Shown here: positions 18,318 to 27,411 of the stretch, piece by piece | Layout of the letters: every line of letters starts with the position of its first letter | How positions within the stretch are numbered: the stretch's first letter is position 1 | Origin: Flavivirga eckloniae | GTDB taxonomy: Bacteria; Bacteroidota; Bacteroidia; Flavobacteriales; Flavobacteriaceae | Length of the DNA: 64,000 nucleotides | Assembly (NCBI RefSeq): GCF_002886045.1 | Contig: NZ_CP025791.1 | Coordinates: 4,727,001 to 4,791,000 of the forward strand | Reading direction: 5' to 3' | Made by a program: the position numbers and the translations under genes | The notes under the pieces: model-generated | Seen by the model: only the letters and a program-made list of their open reading frames with translations | The model's database searches: none | Told to the model about the DNA's origin: nothing

Positions 18318-18797
18318 TTATTTTTTGTAATTGAATTTGATGGTTTTGGTGGTGCCGTCTTTTTCATGTAAATCTACATAGACATTCATTTCGTTGTCAC
18401 TTATTTTTTCGAAAGACATACCGTCGAATACAACTTTATTGGAGGTTATTTTTTTAAGAGGAAAATCTACTGTTTCGTCTTTGGTTTCCCATCCTTTTAA
18501 GTCATTATTAAAATGTTTCAATTGCAGTATAAGCGTATTTTCTACTTCGCGGATTATTTCAATTTCATAAAAAGAGGTTTTATTGTCTTTAACCAGTTTG
18601 AATGTAGCCATCATAGAGTCGCCAGATGGTTTGCTCCAGTTTTCTTCTACCTGCCCACCAAAAGCTTCGCCTTTCCAATTACCAGAAATCCACGAAATGT
18701 TTTCTAATTTGGGCTCGAGTTCTTTTTCGGTTTGTGCTTTGCAGGGTAAGCTATAAAAAGAAGTAGTTACTAGTATAATCATAAAAAAGACCTTCAT
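18318..18797 (-). CDS. Exported DUF6265-like protein
   Basis: 159 residues from ATG 18797. The frame is open 21 codons further up, but MKVFFMIILVTTSFYS starts a proper signal peptide there. The mature part opens with ISWISGNWKGEAFGGQVEENWSKPSGDSMMATFK, with G-W and the W-x5-G-D-SM pattern of the DUF6265 family, a small lipocalin-like beta barrel. It ends TKTIKFNYKK. Function is unknown. It is monocistronic between the M28 peptidase and the beta-oxidation genes. Confidence 0.8.
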   Translation of the reverse strand: MKVFFMIILVTTSFYSLPCKAQTEKELEPKLENISWISGNWKGEAFGGQVEENWSKPSGDSMMATFKLVKDNKTSFYEIEIIREVENTLILQLKHFNNDLKGWETKDETVDFPLKKITSNKVVFDGMSFEKISDNEMNVYVDLHEKDGTTKTIKFNYKK

Positions 18798-18960
18798 AAT
18801 ATTGTGTTTTAATGGATTTATAGTATTAAGACGTTTGTAGTGAGCTAAATAGGGACACATTGCTGTTTTATTTTAAAGATTATAAAAATATAAAAGCGCT
18901 ACGAAAATAAATTCGGAGCGCTTTTAAAAATTGAGTTAGTCACTACTTATATTGTCAATA

Positions 18961-20772
18961 CTAAAAACAGTATTTATTTTCTTTAATTACTTTTTCTGCA
19001 ATAATATGTCTTAGTTCAATAATGTTAGGCATGTTAACGTATTTAATATAGCGTTTTAAGCCCATAAGCATCATACGTTGTTCATCTCCTGTTGAGAATG
19101 AAATGATAGAATGTTTTCCAGCTGTTTCAATAACATCGATAGCATGGAATAAATTTAACTTAGCCATAGCTATTTGTTCTTTTACCTGGTCTTCACCTTC
19201 TTTTTTCGCCATTTTTTCGGCACGAAGAATGGCAGATTCTGCTAAATAAATTTGAATTAAAATATCAGACGCAGCTAACATGAGTTGTTGTTGCTCTTCT
19301 ATTTTTTCACCATATTTCTGTAATGCTGCTCCAGCAACCATTAAAAAGAGTTTTTTAAGGTTCTTTACAATGTTTTTTTCTTCGGAAAACAACTCGGAAA
19401 AGTCTGGAACTTCAAATGATGGAATACCTACCAATTCTTCTTTTACAGCCATAGCTGGTGTTAATACGTCTACATGGCCTTTCATTGCTTTTTTAATAAG
19501 CATGCCTATAGAAAGCATTCTGTTAATTTCGTTGGTGCCTTCATAAATTCGTGAAATTCTGGCGTCTCTCCATGCAGATTCGATTGGCGTTTCTTCTGAA
19601 AAGCCCATACCTCCAAAAATTTGGATGCCTTCGTCTGTACAGTGTTGAATAAATTCTGAAACGGCCACCTTAAGTATGGAACATTCTATAGCGTACTCTT
19701 CAACACCCTTTAATTCTGCTTCCTGATGGGTGTCTTTTCCATTATTTCTTCTAAGTTCTATGCGATCTTCAATATTCTTTGCTGCTCTGTAACTGGCAGC
19801 CTCACCAACCCAACAGTTGGTTGCCATTTCTGCTATTTTTTGACGAATAGCACCAAAACTGGAAATGGGGGTGTTAAATTGAATACGATCGTTAGCATAT
19901 TTAACAGATTCTGTTATGGTTCTTCTTTGTGCATCCAAACATGCTGCTGCTAATTTAATACGACCTACGTTAAGAGCGTTCATAGCAATTTTAAAGCCAT
20001 TGCCTCTTGTTGATAACATATTTTCTACAGGCACCACTGTATCGTTGAAAAATACTTGTCTGGTTGATGATGAACGAATACCTAGTTTATGTTCTTCTTC
20101 GCCCATGGTAATCCCATTTGGATTCTCCGGATCGTATTCTATAATAAATCCGGTAATATTTTTATCGTCTTCAATACGAGCGAAGACAATCATTAAGCTA
20201 CAAAAGCCAGCATTGGAGATCCACATTTTTTGTCCAGTGATTTTATATGTTTTTCCATCTTCGGACAATACCGCTTTTGTTTTCCCGGAATTGGCATCAC
20301 TACCAGCACTAGGTTCTGTTAAACAATAGGACCCAAACCATTCTCCAGAAGCTAATTTAGGAACATACTTTTTCTTTTGTTCTTCGGTGCCGTATAAGGT
20401 AATTGGCATTGTACCAATACCAGTATGTGCACCAAATGCAGTACTAAAAGAACCTGTTGCTCCAGAAATAAAGTCACAAACAAGCATAGTATCTACAAAA
20501 CCCATGCCCATACCACCGTACTCTTCGGGAACAGAAACACTTAGAAAACCAAGTTCTGCAGCTTTTTGCATGCACGACTCCGTTAATGCAAAATCCTTTT
20601 TCTCAAATTGGGGCTTTTTGGCCCAAATTTCCCTGTCAACAAATTCAGAAACAGCCTCTTTCATCATCAACTGATCCTCGTTGAAATCTTCGGGAGTAAA
20701 TATATCTTCACAATTGGTTTCTTTTACCAAAAATTGTCCTCCACGTAAAATGTCCTTTTCTGTTGCTTCCAT
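18961..20772 (-). CDS. Acyl-CoA dehydrogenase (FadE-type, extended)
   Basis: 603 residues. The three acyl-CoA dehydrogenase domains are present: helical N terminus (EAVSEFVDREIW), the middle beta domain with GSYCLTEPSAGSDANSGKT and MWISNAGF (FAD and substrate contacts), and the C-terminal four-helix domain with the catalytic-region segment IYEGTNEINRMLSIGML. About 170 further residues extend the C terminus, a form common in Bacteroidota and Firmicutes. It catalyses the first oxidation of beta-oxidation. It is the last gene of the marR-fad gene row, about 136 bp after the thiolase. Confidence 0.93.
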   Translation of the reverse strand: MEATEKDILRGGQFLVKETNCEDIFTPEDFNEDQLMMKEAVSEFVDREIWAKKPQFEKKDFALTESCMQKAAELGFLSVSVPEEYGGMGMGFVDTMLVCDFISGATGSFSTAFGAHTGIGTMPITLYGTEEQKKKYVPKLASGEWFGSYCLTEPSAGSDANSGKTKAVLSEDGKTYKITGQKMWISNAGFCSLMIVFARIEDDKNITGFIIEYDPENPNGITMGEEEHKLGIRSSSTRQVFFNDTVVPVENMLSTRGNGFKIAMNALNVGRIKLAAACLDAQRRTITESVKYANDRIQFNTPISSFGAIRQKIAEMATNCWVGEAASYRAAKNIEDRIELRRNNGKDTHQEAELKGVEEYAIECSILKVAVSEFIQHCTDEGIQIFGGMGFSEETPIESAWRDARISRIYEGTNEINRMLSIGMLIKKAMKGHVDVLTPAMAVKEELVGIPSFEVPDFSELFSEEKNIVKNLKKLFLMVAGAALQKYGEKIEEQQQLMLAASDILIQIYLAESAILRAEKMAKKEGEDQVKEQIAMAKLNLFHAIDVIETAGKHSIISFSTGDEQRMMLMGLKRYIKYVNMPNIIELRHIIAEKVIKENKYCF

Positions 20773-20908
20773 GTTTTATTAGATTTGAGAAGAAAGAAAA
20801 TAGATTTTAATTGAGACCGTTTTGAAATCCTATAGATTATCCTTTAAGGTTCTCTATTCTCTATTTTTTCTTCCAGTGTTTTTAATATTTATTCTCTATT
20901 CTTTTTTC

Positions 20909-22099
20909 TTAATTCAAAAACTCAAAAATACCGCATGCACCTTGACCTGTTCCTACACACATAGTTACGGCACCATATTTACCTTGCATGTTACGTTTAC
21001 GCATTTCATCAAATAGTTGTACGGATAGTTTTGCTCCGGTACAGCCAAGTGGGTGACCTAAGGCAATAGCACCACCATTAACGTTTATTATATCTGGATT
21101 TAAGTCAAGTTCTCTTATTACGGCTAATGATTGTGAAGCAAAGGCTTCGTTCAATTCGATGAGCTCTAGATCCGATTGTTGTAAATTGGCACGTTTTAAG
21201 GCTTTTGGAATTGCTTTAACGGGACCAATTCCCATAATGCGTGGCTCTACACCAGCGGCAGCATAGTTTACCAAGCGCGCAATTGGTTCTAGGTTAAGTT
21301 CTTTTACCATGTCTTCGCTCATAACCATAACAAAGGCAGCGCCATCACTTGTTTGAGATGCATTTCCTGCGGTTACACTACCGCCTTGTGCAAAAACAGG
21401 TCTTAATTTAGCTAAAGCTTCTATGCTTGTTCCTGCACGAGGTCCTTCGTCTTTTGTTACGGTATATGTTTTAGTTGCTTTCTTTCCGTTAGCATCAATA
21501 TAAGTTTGTTCTACTTCTATAGGCACAATTTGATCTTGAAAACGATCTTCGGCTTGTGCTTTTAAAGCTTTCATATGTGAATTATAGGCAAATTCATCCT
21601 GATCTTCACGCGATACTTTAAACTGATTTGCAACAGCTTCAGCAGTATTTCCCATACCCCAGTAATAATCTTCGTGTCCTGATTTTACGATGTCGTAATT
21701 AAGTTCTGGTTTAAACCCCGTCATAGGTACAGAACTCATACTTTCTGCTCCTCCGGCAATGATGCAGTCTGCCATTCCGGATTGTATTTTTGCTGTAGCA
21801 ATGCCGATAGTTTCGATACCCGATGAACAAAAACGGTTTACGGTAACTCCGGGCACATCAACGCTATTTAATCCCATTAAGGAAATTAAGCGTGCCATGT
21901 TTAAACCTTGAGATCCTTCTGGCATAGCATTACCAACAATAACATCGTCTATACGAGTTTTATCTAATTGCGGCAATTCCTTCATCATATATTGTATGGT
22001 TTCTGCAGCCAATTCATCAGTTCTTTTAAAACGAAAGACTCCTCTTGGCGCTTTTCCAACTGCGGTTCTGTATGCTTTTACGATGTATGCTTGTTTCAT
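20909..22099 (-). CDS. fadA: Acetyl-CoA C-acyltransferase (thiolase), beta-oxidation type
   Basis: 396 residues, full length for a thiolase. The nucleophile is Cys91 (VNRFCSSGIETI), the general bases are His349 (GGAIALGHPLGCTGA) and Cys381 (MCVGTGQGACG). It cleaves 3-ketoacyl-CoA to acetyl-CoA and a shortened acyl-CoA. It sits between the bifunctional hydratase/dehydrogenase and the acyl-CoA dehydrogenase on the same strand, so the set covers the full beta-oxidation cycle. A palindromic GGGG-type repeat lies in the gap upstream. Confidence 0.93.
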   Translation of the reverse strand: MKQAYIVKAYRTAVGKAPRGVFRFKRTDELAAETIQYMMKELPQLDKTRIDDVIVGNAMPEGSQGLNMARLISLMGLNSVDVPGVTVNRFCSSGIETIGIATAKIQSGMADCIIAGGAESMSSVPMTGFKPELNYDIVKSGHEDYYWGMGNTAEAVANQFKVSREDQDEFAYNSHMKALKAQAEDRFQDQIVPIEVEQTYIDANGKKATKTYTVTKDEGPRAGTSIEALAKLRPVFAQGGSVTAGNASQTSDGAAFVMVMSEDMVKELNLEPIARLVNYAAAGVEPRIMGIGPVKAIPKALKRANLQQSDLELIELNEAFASQSLAVIRELDLNPDIINVNGGAIALGHPLGCTGAKLSVQLFDEMRKRNMQGKYGAVTMCVGTGQGACGIFEFLN

Positions 22100-22236
22100 A
22101 TTAGCCCCCTACCCCCCAAAGGGGGAATTCCTATTAGGGGTCAATAGGGTTTTATTTATGTGTTAATTTCAATTTTTTCATTCAGAATATGTATCAATTC
22201 GCTTTTTATAGTTCCCTTTGGGGTTAGGGGCTGTTA
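22098..22236. repeat. Inverted CCCC/GGGG repeats between the fadJ-like gene and the thiolase
   Basis: The gap holds CCCCCTACCCCCCAAAGGGG at the thiolase side and CCCTTTGGGGTTAGGGGCTG at the fadJ side. The two are inverted copies of each other and bracket an AT-rich core. Sequences of this kind are scattered in many flavobacterial genomes; they may act as a processing or stability hairpin in the fad transcript. Confidence 0.6.
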
Positions 22237-24642
22237 ATTACGAAGCGGTTTCCCTGTCTTCAACATATGTTGTATGCGTTCTAGCGTTTTACGCTCTGTA
22301 CATAAACTTAAGAAAGCTTCTCGCTCTAGGTCTAGTAAGTACTGTTCGCTTACCAGAGTAGGTTCTGATAAATCACCACCAGCCATAACGTAGGCTAGTT
22401 TATTAGCTATTTTATGATCGTGTTCACTTATGTAATTGGCTGCTTCCATAGAGTCTGTTCCAACTAAGAACATTCCTAAAGCTTGTTTACCAAGTACTTT
22501 TACATCCTTACGTTGTATAGGTTTTGTGTAACCAGCTTCTGCCATTAATTTAGCGTGTGCTTTTGCTGTGGCTATTTGTCTGTCCTTATTAATAACAACA
22601 ACATCTTTTCCTTTTTGAAGTACTCCCATATCGAAAGCTTCGTAAGCAGAAGTAGCGACTTTTGCCATACCTATAGTTAAAAAGTATTCTTGCAGAATAT
22701 TTAGTTCTACATCACCTTTTCTAAAGGTATCGGATGCTCTTAAAGCCATTTCTTTAGAGCCTGCTCCGCCAGGAATTACCCCAACACCAAATTCTACCAG
22801 ACCAATATAAGTTTCGGCTGCAGCCACAACTTTATCGGCGTGCATCGATAATTCGCAGGCACCTCCTAAAGACATGCCGTGTGGTGCCGAAATAGTTGGA
22901 ATTGAGGAATAGCGCATGCGCATCATGGTATCCTGAAAATACTTAATGGCAGCATTAAGTTCGTCATATTCCTGCTCTACAGCCATCATGAATATCATAC
23001 CAATATTGGCGCCAACTGAGAAATTGGCGCCTTGGTTGCCAACTATTAATCCCTGATATTCTTTTTCAGCTAAATCGATAGCTTTATTTAGTCCAGCTAA
23101 TACATCACCGCCTATGGTATTCATTTTAGATTGAAATTCGCAGTTTAATATACCATCACCTAAATCTTCGATAACGACTCCGGAATTTTTAAATACTTCG
23201 TTAGATTTTCTAATATTATCTAAAATGATAAATGCATCTTGTCCTGGTACTTTTTCCTGTGATTTTTTTGGAATATCGTAAGCATAGGTTGCACCGTTTT
23301 TAACCGAGTAAAACGATTTGCTTCCAGAAGCTAACATATCGCTTACCCAAGAAGCAGGTGCCAAACCTTCGGCTTTCATTATTTCAATGCCTTTTTCTAC
23401 TCCTATAGCATCCCAAATTTGGAAGGGACCATGTTCCCAACCAAAACCAGCTTTCATAGCATCATCAATCTTGTATAGGTCGTCGGTTATTTCGGGAATA
23501 CGATTGGAAACGTAGGCAAATAAAGCGGCAAAGTTTTTTCTGTAAAACTCACCGGCTTTATCCTTGCCAGATACCAATACTTCAAATCGGTCTACAACCT
23601 TATCGATAGTTTTGGTAAGTTCTAGAGTGGCAAATTTTGCTTTTTTCGCAGAGCGGTATTCTAAAGTGTTTAAATCTAGTGATAGGATTTCTTTTTTTCC
23701 TTCTGCCGAAACGGTTTTTTTATAAAAGCCTTGTTTGGTTTTACTTCCTAACCATTTGTTTTCTATCATGGTGTTAACGAAATCCGGTAATTTAAAAAGC
23801 TCTAGGCTTTCATCTTCCTTGCAATTTTCTGCAATTCCGTTTGCTACATGTACCAAAGTATCTAAGCCAACCACATCAACGGTTCTAAAGGTCGCAGATT
23901 TAGGTCTGCCGATAACCGGACCAGATAGTTTATCCACTTCTTCTATAGTTAACTCCATATCTTTAACAACATGAAATAAACTCATAATACTAAAGATCCC
24001 AATACGGTTTCCAATAAAAGCCGGGGTATCTTTTGCTACTACCGAAGTTTTACCAAGAAATTGCTCACCGTAACCATTAAGGAATTCTAAAACAGATGCA
24101 TCTGTTTTAGGGCTAGGAATGATTTCGAATAATTTTAAGTAACGCGCCGGGTTAAAAAAGTGTGTCCCACAGAAATGCTTTTGAAAGTCTTCGCTTCTGC
24201 CTTCACTCATAAACTTAATGGGAATACCAGATGTATTACTGGTAATTAAAGTACCGGGAGTTCTATGTTTTTCGAGGGTTTCAAAAACCTGTTTTTTTAT
24301 GTCTAATCGTTCCACAACGACTTCCATAATCCAATCGACATCGGAAACTTTAGCAATGTCATCTTCCAGATTACCAGTTGTAATACGTTTTGCAAATTTA
24401 GAATGATAAATAGGAGAGGGCTTAGATTTTAAAGCTACAGACAAGGCATCGTTTACCAATCTGTTTCGTACCATTTTATCATCGAGTGTTAAACCTTTGG
24501 CTTTTTCTTTATCGTTTAATTCTCTTGGAACGATGTCTAGCAATAAAACCTCTACGCCAATGTTAGCAAAATGACATGCGATACCGCTTCCCATAATACC
24601 AGAACCAATAATGGCCACTTTTTTTATTCTACGTTTGCTCAT
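22234..24642 (-). CDS. 3-hydroxyacyl-CoA dehydrogenase/enoyl-CoA hydratase fusion
   Basis: 802 residues from ATG 24642; a TTG three codons upstream overlaps nothing but is less likely. The N-terminal half is the dehydrogenase: Rossmann motif VAIIGSGIMGSGIACHF, the HFFNPARYLKLFEII segment with the catalytic His, and two C-terminal HCDH domains. From about residue 480 an enoyl-CoA hydratase (crotonase) fold follows, with GANFSVGANIG and SAPHGMSLGGACELSMHAD. The order is the reverse of E. coli FadB/FadJ and is the usual one in Bacteroidota. It performs hydration and oxidation steps of beta-oxidation. It starts 9 bp after the marR stop, so the two are co-transcribed. Confidence 0.93.
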   Translation of the reverse strand: MSKRRIKKVAIIGSGIMGSGIACHFANIGVEVLLLDIVPRELNDKEKAKGLTLDDKMVRNRLVNDALSVALKSKPSPIYHSKFAKRITTGNLEDDIAKVSDVDWIMEVVVERLDIKKQVFETLEKHRTPGTLITSNTSGIPIKFMSEGRSEDFQKHFCGTHFFNPARYLKLFEIIPSPKTDASVLEFLNGYGEQFLGKTSVVAKDTPAFIGNRIGIFSIMSLFHVVKDMELTIEEVDKLSGPVIGRPKSATFRTVDVVGLDTLVHVANGIAENCKEDESLELFKLPDFVNTMIENKWLGSKTKQGFYKKTVSAEGKKEILSLDLNTLEYRSAKKAKFATLELTKTIDKVVDRFEVLVSGKDKAGEFYRKNFAALFAYVSNRIPEITDDLYKIDDAMKAGFGWEHGPFQIWDAIGVEKGIEIMKAEGLAPASWVSDMLASGSKSFYSVKNGATYAYDIPKKSQEKVPGQDAFIILDNIRKSNEVFKNSGVVIEDLGDGILNCEFQSKMNTIGGDVLAGLNKAIDLAEKEYQGLIVGNQGANFSVGANIGMIFMMAVEQEYDELNAAIKYFQDTMMRMRYSSIPTISAPHGMSLGGACELSMHADKVVAAAETYIGLVEFGVGVIPGGAGSKEMALRASDTFRKGDVELNILQEYFLTIGMAKVATSAYEAFDMGVLQKGKDVVVINKDRQIATAKAHAKLMAEAGYTKPIQRKDVKVLGKQALGMFLVGTDSMEAANYISEHDHKIANKLAYVMAGGDLSEPTLVSEQYLLDLEREAFLSLCTERKTLERIQHMLKTGKPLRN

Positions 24643-24651
24643 GTTATACAA

Positions 24652-25095
24652 CTACTCGTTTTGATTATATATTTTTTTGTTTGTCACCATATCATTTATA
24701 ACTTCTGCTACTTCGTAAAAACTATTTAGTTTTTCTTCAGAAATATTCTTTCTTATGGCGTCATTAAATGTTAAAACTTTTTCTCTTGAATATGTTCTTT
24801 TTTCAAGACCAAATTCGGTAAGAGAAATAATAACCCCACGACCGTCATCCGGATTGGGTTTGCGTTCTATGAGTCCTTTAGCTTCCATAGTTTTCAATAT
24901 TCTGGATAAACTGGTCGCTTCCATTCCCATTTTAGGTCCGAGAGCAGTGGAAGGAGTTCCCTTTTCCGGATCTATACTTAAAAGAGTAAAGCCCGTTGCC
25001 ATCGTACTTTCAAATTTTGCCGCTTCTTCATTATACATTTTTTGCACTGCAAGCCATGTAGTTCTTAGTATATAGTCAATAGTTTTGTCTTTCAT
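24652..25095 (-). CDS. MarR family repressor of the fatty-acid oxidation genes
   Basis: 147 residues, one MarR winged-helix domain: STALGPKMGMEATSLSRILKTMEAKGLIERKPNPDDGRGVIISLTE shows the recognition helix and the DxRG beta-wing. It is the first gene of the row marR-fadJ-like-fadA-fadE and is tightly followed by the bifunctional enzyme, so it likely represses its own operon and is released by an acyl-CoA. A perfect 26-bp palindrome overlaps its promoter (25126-25151). Ligand is inferred from context. Confidence 0.88.
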   Translation of the reverse strand: MKDKTIDYILRTTWLAVQKMYNEEAAKFESTMATGFTLLSIDPEKGTPSTALGPKMGMEATSLSRILKTMEAKGLIERKPNPDDGRGVIISLTEFGLEKRTYSREKVLTFNDAIRKNISEEKLNSFYEVAEVINDMVTNKKIYNQNE

Positions 25096-25112
25096 ATCAA
25101 TTGGTTGGTGAT

Positions 25113-25120
25113 CAAAGATA
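25113..25120 (-). promoter_or_regulatory. -7 box of the marR-fad promoter
   Basis: TATCTTTG on the minus strand is a perfect match to the Bacteroidota TAnnTTTG element. It lies 18 bp upstream of the marR start codon and 5 bp downstream of the palindrome. Confidence 0.7.
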
Positions 25121-25125
25121 TGAAA

Positions 25126-25151
25126 AATTTATTATGCATGCATAATAAATT
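25126..25151. promoter_or_regulatory. Perfect 26-bp palindrome, probable MarR operator
   Basis: Two exact half-sites AATTTATTATGCA face each other with no spacer. The palindrome lies just upstream of the -7 box, covering the spacer and the -33 region. That is where a bound dimer would block RNA polymerase. Operator function is inferred from symmetry, position and the adjacent marR gene. Confidence 0.75.
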
Positions 25152-25211
25152 GTGTAAAAATTAACACATTTTAATTGAGAGAGTATTGAAAATGTATTTG
25201 TGATTTTTAGG

Positions 25212-26981
25212 TTACGGCCTGTAAATTTTTTCTATCAAATCGGCGTATATACCTTTAATCACTTTTCTTTTCATTTTTAAAGTAGGTGTTAAATGGCCTG
25301 CATCTATAGACCATATATCTGGGGTAATTTCGAATTTTTTTATTTGTTCCCACTTCCCGAAATTTTTATTAGCCGCGTCAATTTCTTCTTGAATACGTTC
25401 TAATAAAGTAGGGTTCGTGTTCATGTCTTCTTTAGATTGAAATGTTATATCGTGTCGTCTTCCCCATTCTTCAACAAATTCGTAATTAAGCTGAATTAAT
25501 GCTGCTGGCATTTTTTCTCCTTCACCTATAATCATTATTTGCTCTATAAACCTCGATTGTTTGAATTGGTTCTCTAACAACGTAGGGGCTACATATTTTC
25601 CACCAGAGGTTTTAAACATTTCTTTTTTACGATCTGTAATTCTTAAGAAATTGTCGTCGTCAATTTCTCCAATATCACCCGTGTGGAAAAAATCTCCACT
25701 CATAACTTCCTTGGTCTTTTCTGGGTCTTTATAATAGCCGAGCATCACATTTGGGCCTTTAACTAAAATTTCTCCATCGTCTGCTATTTTTACTTCAACA
25801 TTATCTATCATACGTCCAACAGTTCCTATATTAATACCATAGTCAATAGGACAGTTTACAGAAATAACGGGAGAGGTTTCGGTTAAACCATAGCCTTCCA
25901 GTATAGGCATTCTTGCAGCAGAAAACACCCTAATTAATCGTGGTTGTAAAGCTGCACTTCCAGATACGAGGGTATTAATGTTGCCACCCAGAGCTTCTCG
26001 CCATTTACTAAAAATAAGCTTATTGGCTATTTTTAATTGAAATTCGTACCACCAACCATTTTTGCCGTAAGGTTCATATTTTAAGCCTAAGTTAACAGCC
26101 CAAAAGAACAGCATCTTTTTTAGTCCTTTTAATTCAGCTCCTTTTGCGATGATTTTATCATACATTTTTTCATATAACCTTGGAACCGCTGTCATGATGG
26201 TTGGTTTAACATCTTTAAGGTTATCACTTATAAGCTCAATACTCTCAGCAAAATATATTTCAATACCACAATATTGATACAGATATAATATCATTCTTTC
26301 AAAAACATGGCATATGGGCAAGAAACTTAATGCTTTAGATTCTCCCAATTCTATAGGCACCCGAGGTAAACTATCTAAGACATTCGACACTAGATTGTTG
26401 TGCGACAGCATAACACCCTTTGGTTTGCCCGTAGTTCCAGATGTATATATTAAGGTAGCAAGATCGTTAGGCTTAACAGCATCTTTTCTGGCTTCAACTT
26501 CGTTTTGATTGCTTGCATCTTCACCTAACTTTAAAATTTCTTTCCAACTGCTTTCACCTTCAATATCATTAAATGTATAAACACCTTTAAGTTTGGTTTT
26601 GTCTTTTATGGTATTTAGTTTTTCGAGTACCTCTACATCTGAAACTAAACAATAAATAGATTCGGAGTGATTTAAAATATATTCGTATTCTTCGGCAGAA
26701 ATAGTTGGGTAGATAGGAACGTTTTGCGCGCCAGTTTGCAATACGCCAATATCCATAACATTCCATTCTGTTCTATTTGTTGAAGAAATAACAGCTATTT
26801 TATCATCGGGTTGAATCCCCATGCGCAATAAACCTCTACTAATAGCATTAACTTGATCAATATATTCTTGAGTTGATATTGAGTACCATTCCCCATTCTG
26901 TTTAGAGGTGAGTGATTTATCTAAACTGTAAGTTTCTAACTGGTAATAAGGGAAATCAAAAATTCTTGTTATCTCTGCCAT
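25212..26981 (-). CDS. Long-chain acyl-CoA synthetase (AMP-forming)
   Basis: 589 residues. The adenylate-forming motifs are intact: P-loop LIYTSGTTGKPKGVMLSH, the EGYGLTETSPV motif A5, GDFFHTGDIGEID and RKKEMFKTSGGKYVAP (A7-A10). C-terminal TLKMKRKVIKGIY retains the catalytic lysine region. It activates fatty acids for beta-oxidation, matching the fad genes directly downstream on the same strand. The gap of 116 bp contains the marR promoter, so it is probably a separate transcript, perhaps with read-through. Close relatives are often called FAA1- or FadD-like. Confidence 0.92.
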   Translation of the reverse strand: MAEITRIFDFPYYQLETYSLDKSLTSKQNGEWYSISTQEYIDQVNAISRGLLRMGIQPDDKIAVISSTNRTEWNVMDIGVLQTGAQNVPIYPTISAEEYEYILNHSESIYCLVSDVEVLEKLNTIKDKTKLKGVYTFNDIEGESSWKEILKLGEDASNQNEVEARKDAVKPNDLATLIYTSGTTGKPKGVMLSHNNLVSNVLDSLPRVPIELGESKALSFLPICHVFERMILYLYQYCGIEIYFAESIELISDNLKDVKPTIMTAVPRLYEKMYDKIIAKGAELKGLKKMLFFWAVNLGLKYEPYGKNGWWYEFQLKIANKLIFSKWREALGGNINTLVSGSAALQPRLIRVFSAARMPILEGYGLTETSPVISVNCPIDYGINIGTVGRMIDNVEVKIADDGEILVKGPNVMLGYYKDPEKTKEVMSGDFFHTGDIGEIDDDNFLRITDRKKEMFKTSGGKYVAPTLLENQFKQSRFIEQIMIIGEGEKMPAALIQLNYEFVEEWGRRHDITFQSKEDMNTNPTLLERIQEEIDAANKNFGKWEQIKKFEITPDIWSIDAGHLTPTLKMKRKVIKGIYADLIEKIYRP

Positions 26982-27318
26982 GTGCTATTTTAAAGTTTCT
27001 TGTATTGCAAAATAGGAAATTAAATAGGATTATCAAATATGTAACTGTTTTTAACATTTTCGGAAAATGAATTTCTAAAAGCGTACCTATTTTCGTTTAT
27101 TTCTATTAAATACTTCAAGTAAGGTAAAATTTTTGAATTATTATGAAAAATATATCGAATTGTGTTAAAGAATGATAAAATACCACAAAAAATAAATTTT
27201 CTTTTAGTTTTTGTTTGTTCTGGAGTGAAAAGTATAAAAGATTCTTTTTTTAAACTCTAAACTCAAACGTTTTCGTAAAAAATATTAGAGCTTAATCTTC
27301 CGCTTTTAATCTGTTTAC

Positions 27319-27330
27319 TGACAATTGTCA
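27319..27330. promoter_or_regulatory. Fnr/Crp-type operator upstream of pflB
   Basis: TGACAATTGTCA is a perfect palindrome, extended by one pair on each side (C...G). Its centre is 33 bp from the centre of the pflB -7 box, which places it near -41, the class II activator position. One base differs from the palindrome between ccoI and the Fnr-like gene. Confidence 0.75.
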
Positions 27331-27353
27331 GGTTTCAAAATAGAGACAGTATT

Positions 27354-27361
27354 TAATTTTG
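27354..27361 (+). promoter_or_regulatory. -7 box of the pflB operon
   Basis: TAATTTTG is a perfect TAnnTTTG match about 50 bp upstream of the pflB start codon. No good -33 TTTG is seen, consistent with activator dependence. Confidence 0.7.
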
Positions 27362-27411
27362 TAAGAGTAAAACAAACATGATTTTTTTTCAAAATATTAA
27401 TAAATAAAAAG

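Larger units (their letters stand above)
26982..27411. other. Divergent promoter region between acyl-CoA synthetase and pflB
   Basis: 430 bp, very AT-rich. It holds the pflB promoter with its Fnr-type operator (27319-27361) and presumably the acyl-CoA synthetase promoter. No ORF or repeat was recognised in the remaining part. Confidence 0.7.
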
